Below, piece after piece: positions 1 to 5,241 of a stretch of 5,241 bases of DNA. The notes beneath the pieces are model-generated. The model was given only the letters and a program-made list of their open reading frames with translations. It did no database searches and was not told the DNA's origin. This DNA is from Thermotogae bacterium (GTDB lineage Bacteria > Thermotogota > Thermotogae > B3-G13): positions 1 to 5,241 of the forward strand of contig WFSK01000242.1 in NCBI GenBank assembly GCA_015486095.1, given 5' to 3'. Made by a program: the position numbers and the translations under genes. How positions within the stretch are numbered: the stretch's first letter is position 1; every line of letters starts with the position of its first letter.

Positions 1-784
1 AATACACATCGAAGATAGTAGAAGGGGTACGAAACGTCAGCTTCTCATGGCATGCCGTTATCACTATGGGTATGGAGAGATGGGGTGAATCGATCCGACC
101 CATCACTATCTTCATATCTCCGTTCGTCTTTTCCTCGATCACATCGCAACCGAGTGCGATGTCGAACTTCTTAGGGACCTTTATACGTATAGACGCCATA
201 TGTGGAGCAAAGGTCATCTCTTTCGTCCATCTCCCATTTATAACGGCGACCTCGAGAGGATACCAGCCGAATCGCCAGATGTACATACTCCCATCTGTAC
301 CTTCATCTCGAACCGGAGAGCGAAGCGGAAAGTGTGTGGAGAAATATATCCTGAGATCGAATCCCTCACCTCTGTTAAGCCGATAGGGCAATTTCACGAC
401 GAGCATAGTATCGGAGTTCGAATACGTCTGTGGAGAATAAGTTATGCTACGAGTGATGTGAAATGGAAGAGGTGCACCATCTGCATCTGTAACAGTGGAT
501 ACCCTTGTGTATCCCGGATCGAAGCCGTTAATATAGCCCGACGAATTTATGAAAGAAGGTACCTTTGGATTCGGCTCTTCCAATAGATTTGGCATCAGGT
601 TGAAATATATTTCATTCACAGAAGAGGCATTCTCATCGATGAAGTGGACCTCCTCCCATCCCTTCAATGCATGTTCGTTGGGATAGAGTTGAACCGATAT
701 GTTGTAAGTTGACAGGGTGCTTGCGGGAACGAAAGTACCCATAAGGATCATAAGCGTTATGACCGAGAATAGCTTGCATCTCAT
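1..784 (-). CDS. Secreted M1-family (aminopeptidase N-like) metallopeptidase, N-terminal part, truncated by window edge
   Basis: This frame is open from an ATG at 784 to the left edge and gives 261 residues with no stop. Residues 1-22 form a signal peptide: basic MRCK, a hydrophobic core, then a cleavage site near VPA-S, with no lipobox. Residues 27-66 match the start of the M1 N-terminal beta domain, in the style 'Y-I-V-L-P--H-LKG-E-V-F ... EIYFNL-PN'. Residues 165-205 (MYIWRFGWYP through IRIKVPKKF) match the later part of that domain, where a 'WYP' segment precedes the strand ending in 'VP'. The family are zinc metallopeptidases that usually remove N-terminal residues from peptides. The zinc motif HExxH-E and the GxMEN exopeptidase motif would lie beyond the edge, so activity cannot be confirmed. 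The gene starts 59 bases after the L,D-transpeptidase stop with no terminator between, so it is probably cotranscribed. Its ribosome binding site is weak (AAAAGAG). A catalytically dead M1-fold protein is the main alternative. Confidence 0.85.
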   Translation of the reverse strand, partial: MRCKLFSVITLMILMGTFVPASTLSTYNISVQLYPNEHALKGWEEVHFIDENASSVNEIYFNLMPNLLEEPNPKVPSFINSSGYINGFDPGYTRVSTVTDADGAPLPFHITRSITYSPQTYSNSDTMLVVKLPYRLNRGEGFDLRIYFSTHFPLRSPVRDEGTDGSMYIWRFGWYPLEVAVINGRWTKEMTFAPHMASIRIKVPKKFDIALGCDVIEEKTNGDMKIVMGRIDSPHLSIPIVITACHEKLTFRTPSTIFDVY

Positions 785-835
785 GATACCAATACTCTTT
801 TCAATTGACCTAAAATCTTTCTAATTCCCCATCCA

Positions 836-854
836 CTCGAAGTCTATCTTCGAG
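836..854 (-). repeat. 7-bp hairpin across the L,D-transpeptidase stop codon
   Basis: CTCGAAG and CTTCGAG pair perfectly around a 5-base loop that contains the TAG stop of the L,D-transpeptidase gene. No T tract follows on the minus strand, so it does not look like a terminator. It may affect message stability or expression of the following M1-type peptidase gene, or be chance. Confidence 0.35.
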
Positions 855-2388
855 ATATGAATTTTTCCAGCTTACCCTCAGTCGCGAATAAGGGCATCTT
901 ACAGTCGGATTTGATTATCATAACCTTCGTTCCGATATTCACGATCTTCGCCAATTTCTCCACATCTTCGTTGTACATCCTGATGCATCCATGCGATATT
1001 CTCCTCCCTATCTCCCATGGTTTTGTCGTTCCATGAATTCCATACTCCGGGCTCGATAGCTGGAGATACATGGAGCCAAGTCCGTTTATGGGAGAGCGAG
1101 GTTTTATGATCTCTCCTTTCCAATAAAGGGTGGGATTCTTTAACTTCTTTATTATCCAAAATGTACCGAGTGGTGTATCATCTTGCCTTCCTATAGCCAC
1201 TGGAAATTGCTTTATCAAGACTCCGTTATAATAGACGTAAAGTTTGGAAAGAGTAACATCCACAACAACTAAGACCGGACTATCACCGAACTCGACCTTG
1301 CCTATCTTTATGTGCTCACCATCGTAGATCACGTTGACATCCCTTATATCGTTTATCATCTGCAGATAAGATACAGTGGTATTGAATCGCACGGATATGC
1401 TGTAAAGTGTATCTTTATGCTGTACCACATAATCGTAAGGTGGGATCAAGACGAACTTCATATTCGATCGCCGATTTGGGGAAAACAAAACGTTGCCCAA
1501 TGCGAAAAGAGAATAATTTTTTTCATAAAGATTACCGAAGATATCTTTTATCATTACTTTAAGAGTATACCTACCTTCTTTTAAAGAGGAGTAGTGATAG
1601 TTAAGATTCATTCTGCCTTCAGGATCGAGGTAAAGGTAGGGAGTTAGATCTATGGAGCTTTTATTTTCATTCGATAAGACGATTTTCTTATCTTTAACGA
1701 ATGGTGTACTCGTACCAAAGCATACCAATCTGTATTCTTTTTTCGATAGGCGTTCGCTCAATACATAAAGGTGAAATGGGTACGTACCGTATAGGGCCGA
1801 ATAGGGTATAACATTCGTCTTCGCCTTTCCTATCATCAAGGTCTCACATCTATTGCCGTTCTCATCTTCACTGACGACATGGAATTCAAGATAAGGTTTT
1901 ATCGCATACTGTGGTACGTTTAACTCGTATATCCATCTACCGTTCTTTTGCATCAGGAGGATGTTATCTAACTCCATAGTTCCACCTAAAAGAACTTTTA
2001 CGTTGGGCATTTTATCGAATGCTGGTTTTACAGCATATCTTAAGGTTAAACCATCGAATGAGAGGATATACAAATGATTGATGATCGGAGATCGGGGTTT
2101 TCTGTTTTCGATCTTATATTGAAACCACTTTCCCACTATTCTTTTGCCATCTTTTAAGATCGCATCCACCCTGTAAAACGTTTTAACGTTGGGATCCACA
2201 TCATCTTTCATAAAGTTCATCCTCGTGATCGAATACAACGAGGCGGCAGGATCGGGAGTGTATGTGGACTTGTATATTAAGAAATGATCCACATTACCAG
2301 ACTCATAGTTCCATCTGATGATCACAGATGTGGACAAAGACATCGTATATAACAGAGATAAAAAGAATAGCACAACGAAAACCTTCAA
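844..2388 (-). CDS. Secreted L,D-transpeptidase (YkuD domain) with FN3-like, Ig-like and LysM domains
   Basis: This 514-residue exported protein probably crosslinks peptidoglycan stems or attaches proteins to the wall. Residues 1-19 form a signal peptide. Residues 20-98 look like a fibronectin type III domain (IIRW, FLIYKS, FYRVDAI-KDG). Residues 104-186 and about 196-297 look like beta-sandwich, Ig-like domains; the second carries a typical 'EGRYTLKVMIKDIFGN' segment. A LysM peptidoglycan-binding domain spans 319-363 (DYVVQHKDTLYSISVRFN). The YkuD catalytic domain covers 373-492, with 'DTPLGTF', His452 in 'YGIHGT' and the catalytic motif SHGCIR at 465-470 (nucleophile Cys468). The known signature is complete, so activity is expected. 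The start is TTG, directly after the coaBC TAA; a GGAGAGAGG site lies four bases upstream inside the coaBC end. The next in-frame ATG, at residue 16, would destroy the signal peptide. The domain names for residues 20-300 come from pattern reading alone and are less certain than LysM and YkuD. Confidence 0.95.
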   Translation of the reverse strand: MKVFVVLFFLSLLYTMSLSTSVIIRWNYESGNVDHFLIYKSTYTPDPAASLYSITRMNFMKDDVDPNVKTFYRVDAILKDGKRIVGKWFQYKIENRKPRSPIINHLYILSFDGLTLRYAVKPAFDKMPNVKVLLGGTMELDNILLMQKNGRWIYELNVPQYAIKPYLEFHVVSEDENGNRCETLMIGKAKTNVIPYSALYGTYPFHLYVLSERLSKKEYRLVCFGTSTPFVKDKKIVLSNENKSSIDLTPYLYLDPEGRMNLNYHYSSLKEGRYTLKVMIKDIFGNLYEKNYSLFALGNVLFSPNRRSNMKFVLIPPYDYVVQHKDTLYSISVRFNTTVSYLQMINDIRDVNVIYDGEHIKIGKVEFGDSPVLVVVDVTLSKLYVYYNGVLIKQFPVAIGRQDDTPLGTFWIIKKLKNPTLYWKGEIIKPRSPINGLGSMYLQLSSPEYGIHGTTKPWEIGRRISHGCIRMYNEDVEKLAKIVNIGTKVMIIKSDCKMPLFATEGKLEKFISRR

Positions 2389-3582
2389 TTATCCTCTCTC
2401 CAATACGATCTCCAGAATCTCCTTCGCCACCTGTACCTTTTGTTTACGCGGAATATGAGCGATTATCTCCCCTCGCCTATCCAGCAAGAGAACCTCATTT
2501 TCATCCGACTCGAAACCTATGTCTTCCTTACTGACATCGTTCAAGACGATATAATCGAGTCCCTTTTCTACTACTTTCTTCCTCGCATTCTCTATGTGTT
2601 CCTCCGTCTCAGCTGCAAAGCCGATGAACGTTTGTGTATCTCTCTTGCGTTCTTTCAATTCCTTCAATATATCCTCGGTTCTTTCGAGTGTGAGGATCAG
2701 CTGTTCTTCATCCTTTTTGATCTTCTGACTTTTGATCTCCTTCGGTCTGTAGTCGGCAACTGCGGCCGCCATTATTAACATATCAATTCCTTCTATCTCT
2801 TCTCGTACAGCGTTTAACATCTCCTTCGCCGTTGCAACGTGCCTCCGCTCTATGCCTTTTAATGAGATAGGCAACTGAGTAACACCAGTTATGAGTTTCA
2901 CATCTCCACCCATCATATATGCCGCTTTTGCCATTTCATATCCCATCTTACCACTGGACCTGTTCGTTATGAATCTTACAGGGTCTATGAATTCACGTGT
3001 CGGACCAGCGGTTACCAATATTCTTTTCCCAAAAAGTAAGGATTTATAGACTACAATGCGCATTATCTCATTCAATATAACCTCATTATCGGGATATCTT
3101 CCGATACCCACTTCTCCAGAAGCGAGTCTACCGATATCGGGTTCTAATATGGTACATCCCATACTCTTGAGTATGGAAAGATTCTTTTGAGTAGTCGATC
3201 TTTCGTACATCTTCGAATTCATAGAAGGCACAAATATCGTAGGACCATTGTATGCGAGAAAGGTTGTTGATAATAAGTCATCTCCTATTCCATTCGCGCA
3301 TTTTCCTATGATGTTCGCAGTAGCAGGTGCTATTACGAATATATCAGCCCATCTCGCGAGTGCCAGATGAGGGATAATTCCATCTTTTGAAAAGTCGTTC
3401 AAATAAACAGGGTTTTTTGACAGAGAAGAGAAGGTCAATGGAGTGATGAATTCACAAGCATTTTTGGTCATTATAACCTTTACTTCTGCTCTTTCTCTTA
3501 CGAGTTTACTCACGAGGTCAACCACTTTGTATGCCGCTATCCCCCCACTAACACCTACCAGTACCTTTACGCGATGAAGCAT
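2389..3582 (-). CDS. coaBC: Bifunctional phosphopantothenoylcysteine decarboxylase / phosphopantothenate-cysteine ligase CoaBC
   Basis: This cytoplasmic enzyme makes 4'-phosphopantetheine for coenzyme A: CoaB joins 4'-phosphopantothenate to cysteine using CTP, and CoaC decarboxylates the product with FMN. The 397-residue length is usual. The CoaC half (about 1-180) shows the flavoprotein start VLVGVSGGIAAYK, the expected active-site His72 in 'IPHLALARWAD', PATANIIGK at 86-94 and PSMNSKM at 119-125. The CoaB half (about 185-397) shows TAGPTREFIDPVRFITNRSSGKMG (191-214, Asn207), AAAVADYRP (272-280), KIKK with Lys289, and GFAAET (321-326). One oddity is Ser155 in 'LASGEVGIGR', where E. coli has the catalytic Cys158 (ACGD). 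I chose the ATG at 3582 because it gives the family-typical N-terminus (MLHRVKVLVGVSGG) and has AGAGGTG 11 bases upstream. An in-frame TTG at 3612 would add ten atypical residues, and its nearest Shine-Dalgarno is about 16 bases away. The gene follows rpoZ by 32 bases and abuts the L,D-transpeptidase gene. Confidence 0.97.
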   Translation of the reverse strand: MLHRVKVLVGVSGGIAAYKVVDLVSKLVRERAEVKVIMTKNACEFITPLTFSSLSKNPVYLNDFSKDGIIPHLALARWADIFVIAPATANIIGKCANGIGDDLLSTTFLAYNGPTIFVPSMNSKMYERSTTQKNLSILKSMGCTILEPDIGRLASGEVGIGRYPDNEVILNEIMRIVVYKSLLFGKRILVTAGPTREFIDPVRFITNRSSGKMGYEMAKAAYMMGGDVKLITGVTQLPISLKGIERRHVATAKEMLNAVREEIEGIDMLIMAAAVADYRPKEIKSQKIKKDEEQLILTLERTEDILKELKERKRDTQTFIGFAAETEEHIENARKKVVEKGLDYIVLNDVSKEDIGFESDENEVLLLDRRGEIIAHIPRKQKVQVAKEILEIVLERG

Positions 3583-3593
3583 TTGATCATATA

Positions 3594-3600
3594 CACCTCT
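3594..3600 (-). promoter_or_regulatory. Ribosome binding site for coaBC
   Basis: AGAGGTG reads on the minus strand 11 bases before the ATG at 3582. It favours that ATG over the in-frame TTG at 3612, which lies upstream of this site. The spacing is slightly long. Confidence 0.6.
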
Positions 3601-3614
3601 TGCCGTTGGCAAAT

Positions 3615-3914
3615 TTACTTATACAATTCTCCTATTCTGACCTTTTTGCCCTTTGGCTTTGGTTTCAACTCCTTTTCCAGGTCTTCATCATAAGGTAATA
3701 ATTTTTCTTGCTTATACCAGTCTTTATGCTCTAAATCTATATATCCTTCTTCTATTTCCTTGAGTGCGATCGTAACCCAATTTCGACTATTGACATTTAC
3801 CTCAGGGACCCCAAATACACTCAAATTTTCTGCCCTTTTTCCGGCAACCATCGTGAGCAGATATTTGTTGCCTATCTTTTTCATCAATCGTTCATACTTA
3901 TTTACAACGCTCAT
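3615..3914 (-). CDS. rpoZ: DNA-directed RNA polymerase omega subunit
   Basis: The omega subunit helps fold and assemble the beta-prime subunit of RNA polymerase. The 99-residue product carries the family core near its N-terminus: 'NKYLLTMVAGKRAENL' at 16-31, corresponding to the conserved 'KY-LV-VAAKRAR-L', then 'WVTIALKEIEEGYIDL' at 46-61, corresponding to 'KPVTIALEEIA-GKI'. The tail from about 75 is highly charged (EDLEKELKPKPKGKK), as is common in longer omegas. I chose the ATG at 3914 because AAGGAGG sits seven bases upstream. An in-frame ATG at 3944 adds ten residues that translate the Shine-Dalgarno region itself and do not resemble omega. The start overlaps the stop of a small upstream ORF as ATGA. 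The gmk-rpoZ-coaBC neighbourhood supports the call, since omega is too small for motif evidence alone. A promoter after gmk may drive it. Confidence 0.92.
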   Translation of the reverse strand: MSVVNKYERLMKKIGNKYLLTMVAGKRAENLSVFGVPEVNVNSRNWVTIALKEIEEGYIDLEHKDWYKQEKLLPYDEDLEKELKPKPKGKKVRIGELYK

Positions 3915-4126
3915 ACTTTCGCCTCCTTGTTTGATGTCTTCCATCTCCGATATTTGAATCTCTGATCGCTCATTAGGATGGGAGCATTACGTTCTATAAA
4001 CGGGGCTACACAAAATGCATTTGCATAGGATAAAAAACGATTTACCTCGATCTCAGATGCCAGGTCGACCACAGAATCAGTTACAGGAATTACCCTAAAA
4101 GGGAAGAATCCTACAACTGATATCAC
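3911..4126 (-). CDS. Possible small ORF in the gmk-rpoZ gap (71 codons), function unknown
   Basis: I do not recognise this product and cannot be sure it is a gene. It fills most of the gap between gmk and rpoZ. It starts at GTG (4126) and ends with a TGA that overlaps the rpoZ ATG (ATGA), an arrangement typical of translational coupling. The predicted protein is hydrophobic at first (VVGFFPFRVIPV), then has an ordinary mixed stretch (DSVVDLASEIEVNRFLSY) and a basic end (YRRWKTSNKEAK). There is no clear signal peptide or known motif. The GTG has no convincing Shine-Dalgarno and lies only about five bases after the start site predicted from the promoter at 4138-4166, so it would be read as a nearly leaderless message. 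The frame happens to be the gmk frame and stays open from the gmk stop onward. The alternative is a non-coding 5' leader of rpoZ or a decayed gene. Confidence 0.3.
   Translation of the reverse strand: MISVVGFFPFRVIPVTDSVVDLASEIEVNRFLSYANAFCVAPFIERNAPILMSDQRFKYRRWKTSNKEAKV
3922..3928 (-). promoter_or_regulatory. Strong Shine-Dalgarno for rpoZ
   Basis: AAGGAGG lies seven bases before the ATG at 3914, an ideal match and spacing. It decides the rpoZ start against the in-frame ATG at 3944. It lies inside the last codons of the small upstream ORF, so any ribosomes reading that ORF would pass over it and could be coupled to rpoZ translation. Confidence 0.8.
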
Positions 4127-4137
4127 CTCTAATCTAA

Positions 4138-4166
4138 AGTATAACTGAAATATGATGGTATGTCAA
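4138..4166 (-). promoter_or_regulatory. Sigma-70-type promoter upstream of rpoZ-coaBC
   Basis: Reading the minus strand, TTGACA occupies 4166-4161, followed by a 17-base spacer and TATACT at 4143-4138. That is a perfect -35 box, ideal spacing and five of six matches to the -10 box. The -35 overlaps the gmk TGA. Transcription would begin near 4131, giving a leader of roughly 215 bases before rpoZ. It would let rpoZ, coaBC, the L,D-transpeptidase and the M1-type gene be expressed separately from remA-gmk, although read-through from gmk is also likely because no terminator is visible. Confidence 0.65.
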
Positions 4167-4798
4167 ATATCGTATCCCAACGCCTTTCTTATTTTATCCA
4201 TATTTCTATGAACTTTTAAACCCTCTGCCCTTACGATGATATAGATATCTTCTACCGCGGTATCCAGATCCTCATTCATCACGATGTAATCGAATTCTTT
4301 TATATGCGAGAGTTCCCACTTCGCGTCTTTCAGGCGCCTTGCGATCTGGGCGTCTGATTCCGTTCCTCTTTTGATGAGCCTGGCTTTCAGCGCCTCTAAC
4401 GAAGGAGGAGTTATGAAGATGTATATCCCTTCAGGAAATAATTTTTTTACATTCATCGCACCCTGCACATCTATATCGAGCAGCAATTGCTTTCCCTCTT
4501 TCAATCCTTCGTTCACGAAACGCTTCGATGTACCATAGAAGTTACCATGGACCTCTGCCCATTCCAGGAATTCACCCCGTCTTCGCATATCCTCGAACTC
4601 TTCCTTCGTTACAAAAAAATAGTCCTTTCCATTCTGCTCCCCCTCTCTTCGTTTACGTGTGGTATACGAGACAGAGAACTCCAAAGAACTGCAACGTTCT
4701 AATAACATGGATATTATGCTGCTCTTTCCCGCCCCAGAGGGGCCTGAAACTACGTACAGGATTCCTTTATCTGAATTATTTGTCTTTTTCATTTTCAT
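4163..4798 (-). CDS. gmk: Guanylate kinase
   Basis: This enzyme phosphorylates GMP to GDP with ATP, an essential cytoplasmic step of purine nucleotide metabolism. From the ATG at 4798 the product is 211 residues, close to the E. coli length of 207. The P-loop GPSGAGKS is at 19-26. The GMP-binding segment 'SYTTRKRREGEQNGKDYFFV' is at 44-63, followed by 'FLEWAEVHGNFYGTS' at 77-91 and the Walker-B-like 'LLLDIDVQGA' at 105-114. 'LIKRGTESDAQIARRL' is the arginine-bearing lid, and 'FDYIVMNEDLDTA' is typical of the C-terminal region. The start overlaps the remA end by 23 bases in another frame, so translation is probably coupled. The best Shine-Dalgarno, GGAGAGGTG, ends 17 bases before this ATG, which is long. 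ATG at 4792 or an upstream GTG at 4849 are alternatives; the GTG would add 17 residues of unlikely sequence lying within remA. Confidence 0.97.
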   Translation of the reverse strand: MKMKKTNNSDKGILYVVSGPSGAGKSSIISMLLERCSSLEFSVSYTTRKRREGEQNGKDYFFVTKEEFEDMRRRGEFLEWAEVHGNFYGTSKRFVNEGLKEGKQLLLDIDVQGAMNVKKLFPEGIYIFITPPSLEALKARLIKRGTESDAQIARRLKDAKWELSHIKEFDYIVMNEDLDTAVEDIYIIVRAEGLKVHRNMDKIRKALGYDI

Positions 4799-5042
4799 TT
4801 GATACCAATGAATTACACCTCTCCGATATGGTGCTCGGTTGAAGGGCACTGAGTATGATGTACTGACTATCGGTAAGTATTATGGATCGAGTCTTTCTAC
4901 CATGTGTAACATCTACGATATTCCCTTTTTCCTTTGCCTCTTCTTTCAGCTTCCTGATGGGTGCAGATTCAGGAGTCAATATGCCTATTATTCTATCGAT
5001 CATTATCATATTCCCAAAGCCTATACTGATGAAACCCTTCAT
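4776..5042 (-). CDS. remA: RemA-family regulatory protein (DUF370)
   Basis: The 88-residue product is a clear member of the DUF370/RemA family. In Bacillus subtilis RemA is a DNA-binding activator of biofilm matrix and osmoprotection genes; elsewhere the role is largely unknown, so the function here is inferred. The family core is intact: 'FISIGFGN' at 4-11, 'IDRIIGILTPESAPIRKLKEEAKEKG' across 15-40, 'VDVTHGRKTRSIILTDSQYIILSALQP' across 43-69. The basic residues Arg17, Arg49 and Arg52 fall in the region the family uses for DNA contact. I chose the ATG at 5042 because it gives the usual short N-terminus before FISIGFGN and lies 12 bases after AGAGGGAGG. The ATG at 5054 directly abuts that ribosome binding site, leaving no spacing. 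remA directly upstream of gmk and rpoZ is a conserved order, which supports the call. An extended -10 promoter lies about 50 bases upstream. Confidence 0.95.
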   Translation of the reverse strand: MKGFISIGFGNMIMIDRIIGILTPESAPIRKLKEEAKEKGNIVDVTHGRKTRSIILTDSQYIILSALQPSTISERCNSLVSNENEKDK

Positions 5043-5054
5043 GATCTTCGACAT

Positions 5055-5063
5055 CCTCCCTCT
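5055..5063 (-). promoter_or_regulatory. Shine-Dalgarno for remA
   Basis: AGAGGGAGG on the minus strand is followed immediately by an ATG at 5054 (spacing zero) and after 12 bases by the in-frame ATG at 5042. Zero spacing is not workable, so this site supports the 5042 start. Confidence 0.7.
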
Positions 5064-5093
5064 ATTTGTGATCGTTCGGCTTGCATAAATTCA

Positions 5094-5102
5094 ATTATAA
5101 CA
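5094..5102 (-). promoter_or_regulatory. Extended -10 promoter for remA-gmk
   Basis: The minus strand reads TGTTATAAT, a perfect -10 hexamer (5099-5094) preceded by the TGn extension. The -35 region at a 17-base spacing is TCCGTT, a poor match, which is common for extended -10 promoters. Transcription would start near 5087 and give a leader of about 45 bases before the remA ATG. Its place just upstream of the first gene and downstream of a hairpin fits an operon start. Confidence 0.55.
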
Positions 5103-5133
5103 CTTCTTCAATCTACAACGGATATGAATAAAG

Positions 5134-5164
5134 ATCCTTCCATCCCGGATAAGGATGGAAGAAT
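5134..5164 (-). terminator. 12-bp hairpin, possible intrinsic terminator of an upstream gene
   Basis: Arms at 5134-5145 and 5153-5164 pair over 12 positions around a 7-base loop. On the minus-strand transcript, 11 pairs are Watson-Crick and one is G-U; on the plus strand the same position is a C-A mismatch, so the structure favours minus-strand RNA. The minus strand continues CTTTATT, a short, imperfect T tract, so termination may be weak. It lies upstream of the remA promoter, where a terminator for a preceding minus-strand gene would be expected. A regulatory or RNA-stability hairpin is the alternative. Confidence 0.45.
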
Positions 5165-5178
5165 AGTCTGACTTCTCT

Positions 5179-5205
5179 TCATTCGTATAGATTGCAAACG
5201 AATGA
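5179..5205. repeat. 8-bp perfect inverted repeat
   Basis: TCATTCGT (5179-5186) and ACGAATGA (5198-5205) are exact inverted copies around an 11-base spacer. The site lies 80-110 bases upstream of the remA -10 box. It could be an RNA hairpin just after an upstream gene's stop, or an operator-like site. At this length chance is not excluded. Confidence 0.35.
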
Positions 5206-5241
5206 TTCAGTACTTCGCGGCTATGGGTATCCTTCTTCCTA

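Noticed and set aside
66..586. Two plus-strand open frames of 106 and 128 codons
   Set aside because: They lie opposite the M1-type peptidase frame, which has a signal peptide and family-like sequence. The plus-strand products look like antisense artefacts and carry no recognisable motif.
3583..3612. TTG start for coaBC at 3612
   Set aside because: It adds ten residues unlike the family N-terminus and has no ribosome site at workable spacing, whereas the ATG at 3582 gives the typical start.
4012..4021. AAATGCATTT palindrome
   Set aside because: A ten-base AT-rich palindrome is expected by chance, and it is not positioned at either promoter.
4032..4060. A run of six T on the minus strand after a GATCGAGGTAAATCG segment in the rpoZ leader, resembling an attenuator
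   Set aside because: The best stem has only three or four contiguous pairs or needs a bulge, too weak to support an intrinsic terminator by eye. A folding calculation would be needed.
4163..4165. Reading through the gmk TGA, because the same frame stays open for 83 more codons
   Set aside because: Guanylate kinase is already full length at this stop, neighbours use ordinary TAA and TAG stops, and their tryptophans are read from TGG. Nothing suggests UGA recoding; sharing the frame is a one-in-three event.
4839..5171. Plus-strand open frames opposite remA and its promoter
   Set aside because: They are antisense to a clear RemA-family gene, show no family motif and lack a good ribosome site.

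Overview
The window is a bacterial chromosomal segment in which every supported gene lies on the minus strand, so it reads from right to left. In transcription order it holds a RemA-family regulator (DUF370), gmk (guanylate kinase), a possible small leader ORF, rpoZ (RNA polymerase omega), coaBC (coenzyme A synthesis), a secreted multidomain L,D-transpeptidase, and the N-terminal third or more of a secreted M1-type peptidase that runs off the left edge. The remA-gmk-rpoZ-coaBC order is a conserved housekeeping arrangement in Bacillota and in several deep-branching, often thermophilic phyla such as Thermotogota and Synergistota. The moderate-to-low GC, strong Shine-Dalgarno sequences, an apparent UUG start, and Lys/Glu/Ile-rich proteins fit such a lineage. 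The phylum cannot be fixed from this sequence.

Right edge (about 5055-5241): no gene can be assigned. It holds two inverted repeats and an extended -10 promoter that probably starts the remA-gmk transcript. The 12-bp hairpin at 5134-5164 pairs fully only as minus-strand RNA and may terminate an upstream gene.

Centre (2389-5042): remA overlaps gmk by 23 bases. After the gmk stop comes a 248-base gap, long for this tightly packed run. A near-consensus sigma-70 type promoter (TTGACA, 17-base spacer, TATACT) overlaps the gmk stop, so rpoZ and the genes after it probably have their own promoter. The gap also carries a 71-codon ORF whose stop overlaps the rpoZ start (ATGA). coaBC follows rpoZ closely.

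Left (1-2388): the L,D-transpeptidase begins directly after the coaBC stop with a TTG codon, and the M1-type peptidase follows 59 bases later. Both carry signal peptides. The downstream half of the operon therefore joins core functions (transcription, CoA) to envelope or extracytoplasmic ones. priA, a frequent neighbour after coaBC in Bacillota, is not here.

I see no mobile element, CRISPR array, tRNA, rRNA or convincing new multi-gene system. The points most worth a second look are the rpoZ promoter and leader ORF, the Cys-to-Ser change at the expected CoaC catalytic position, and the domain architecture of the L,D-transpeptidase.
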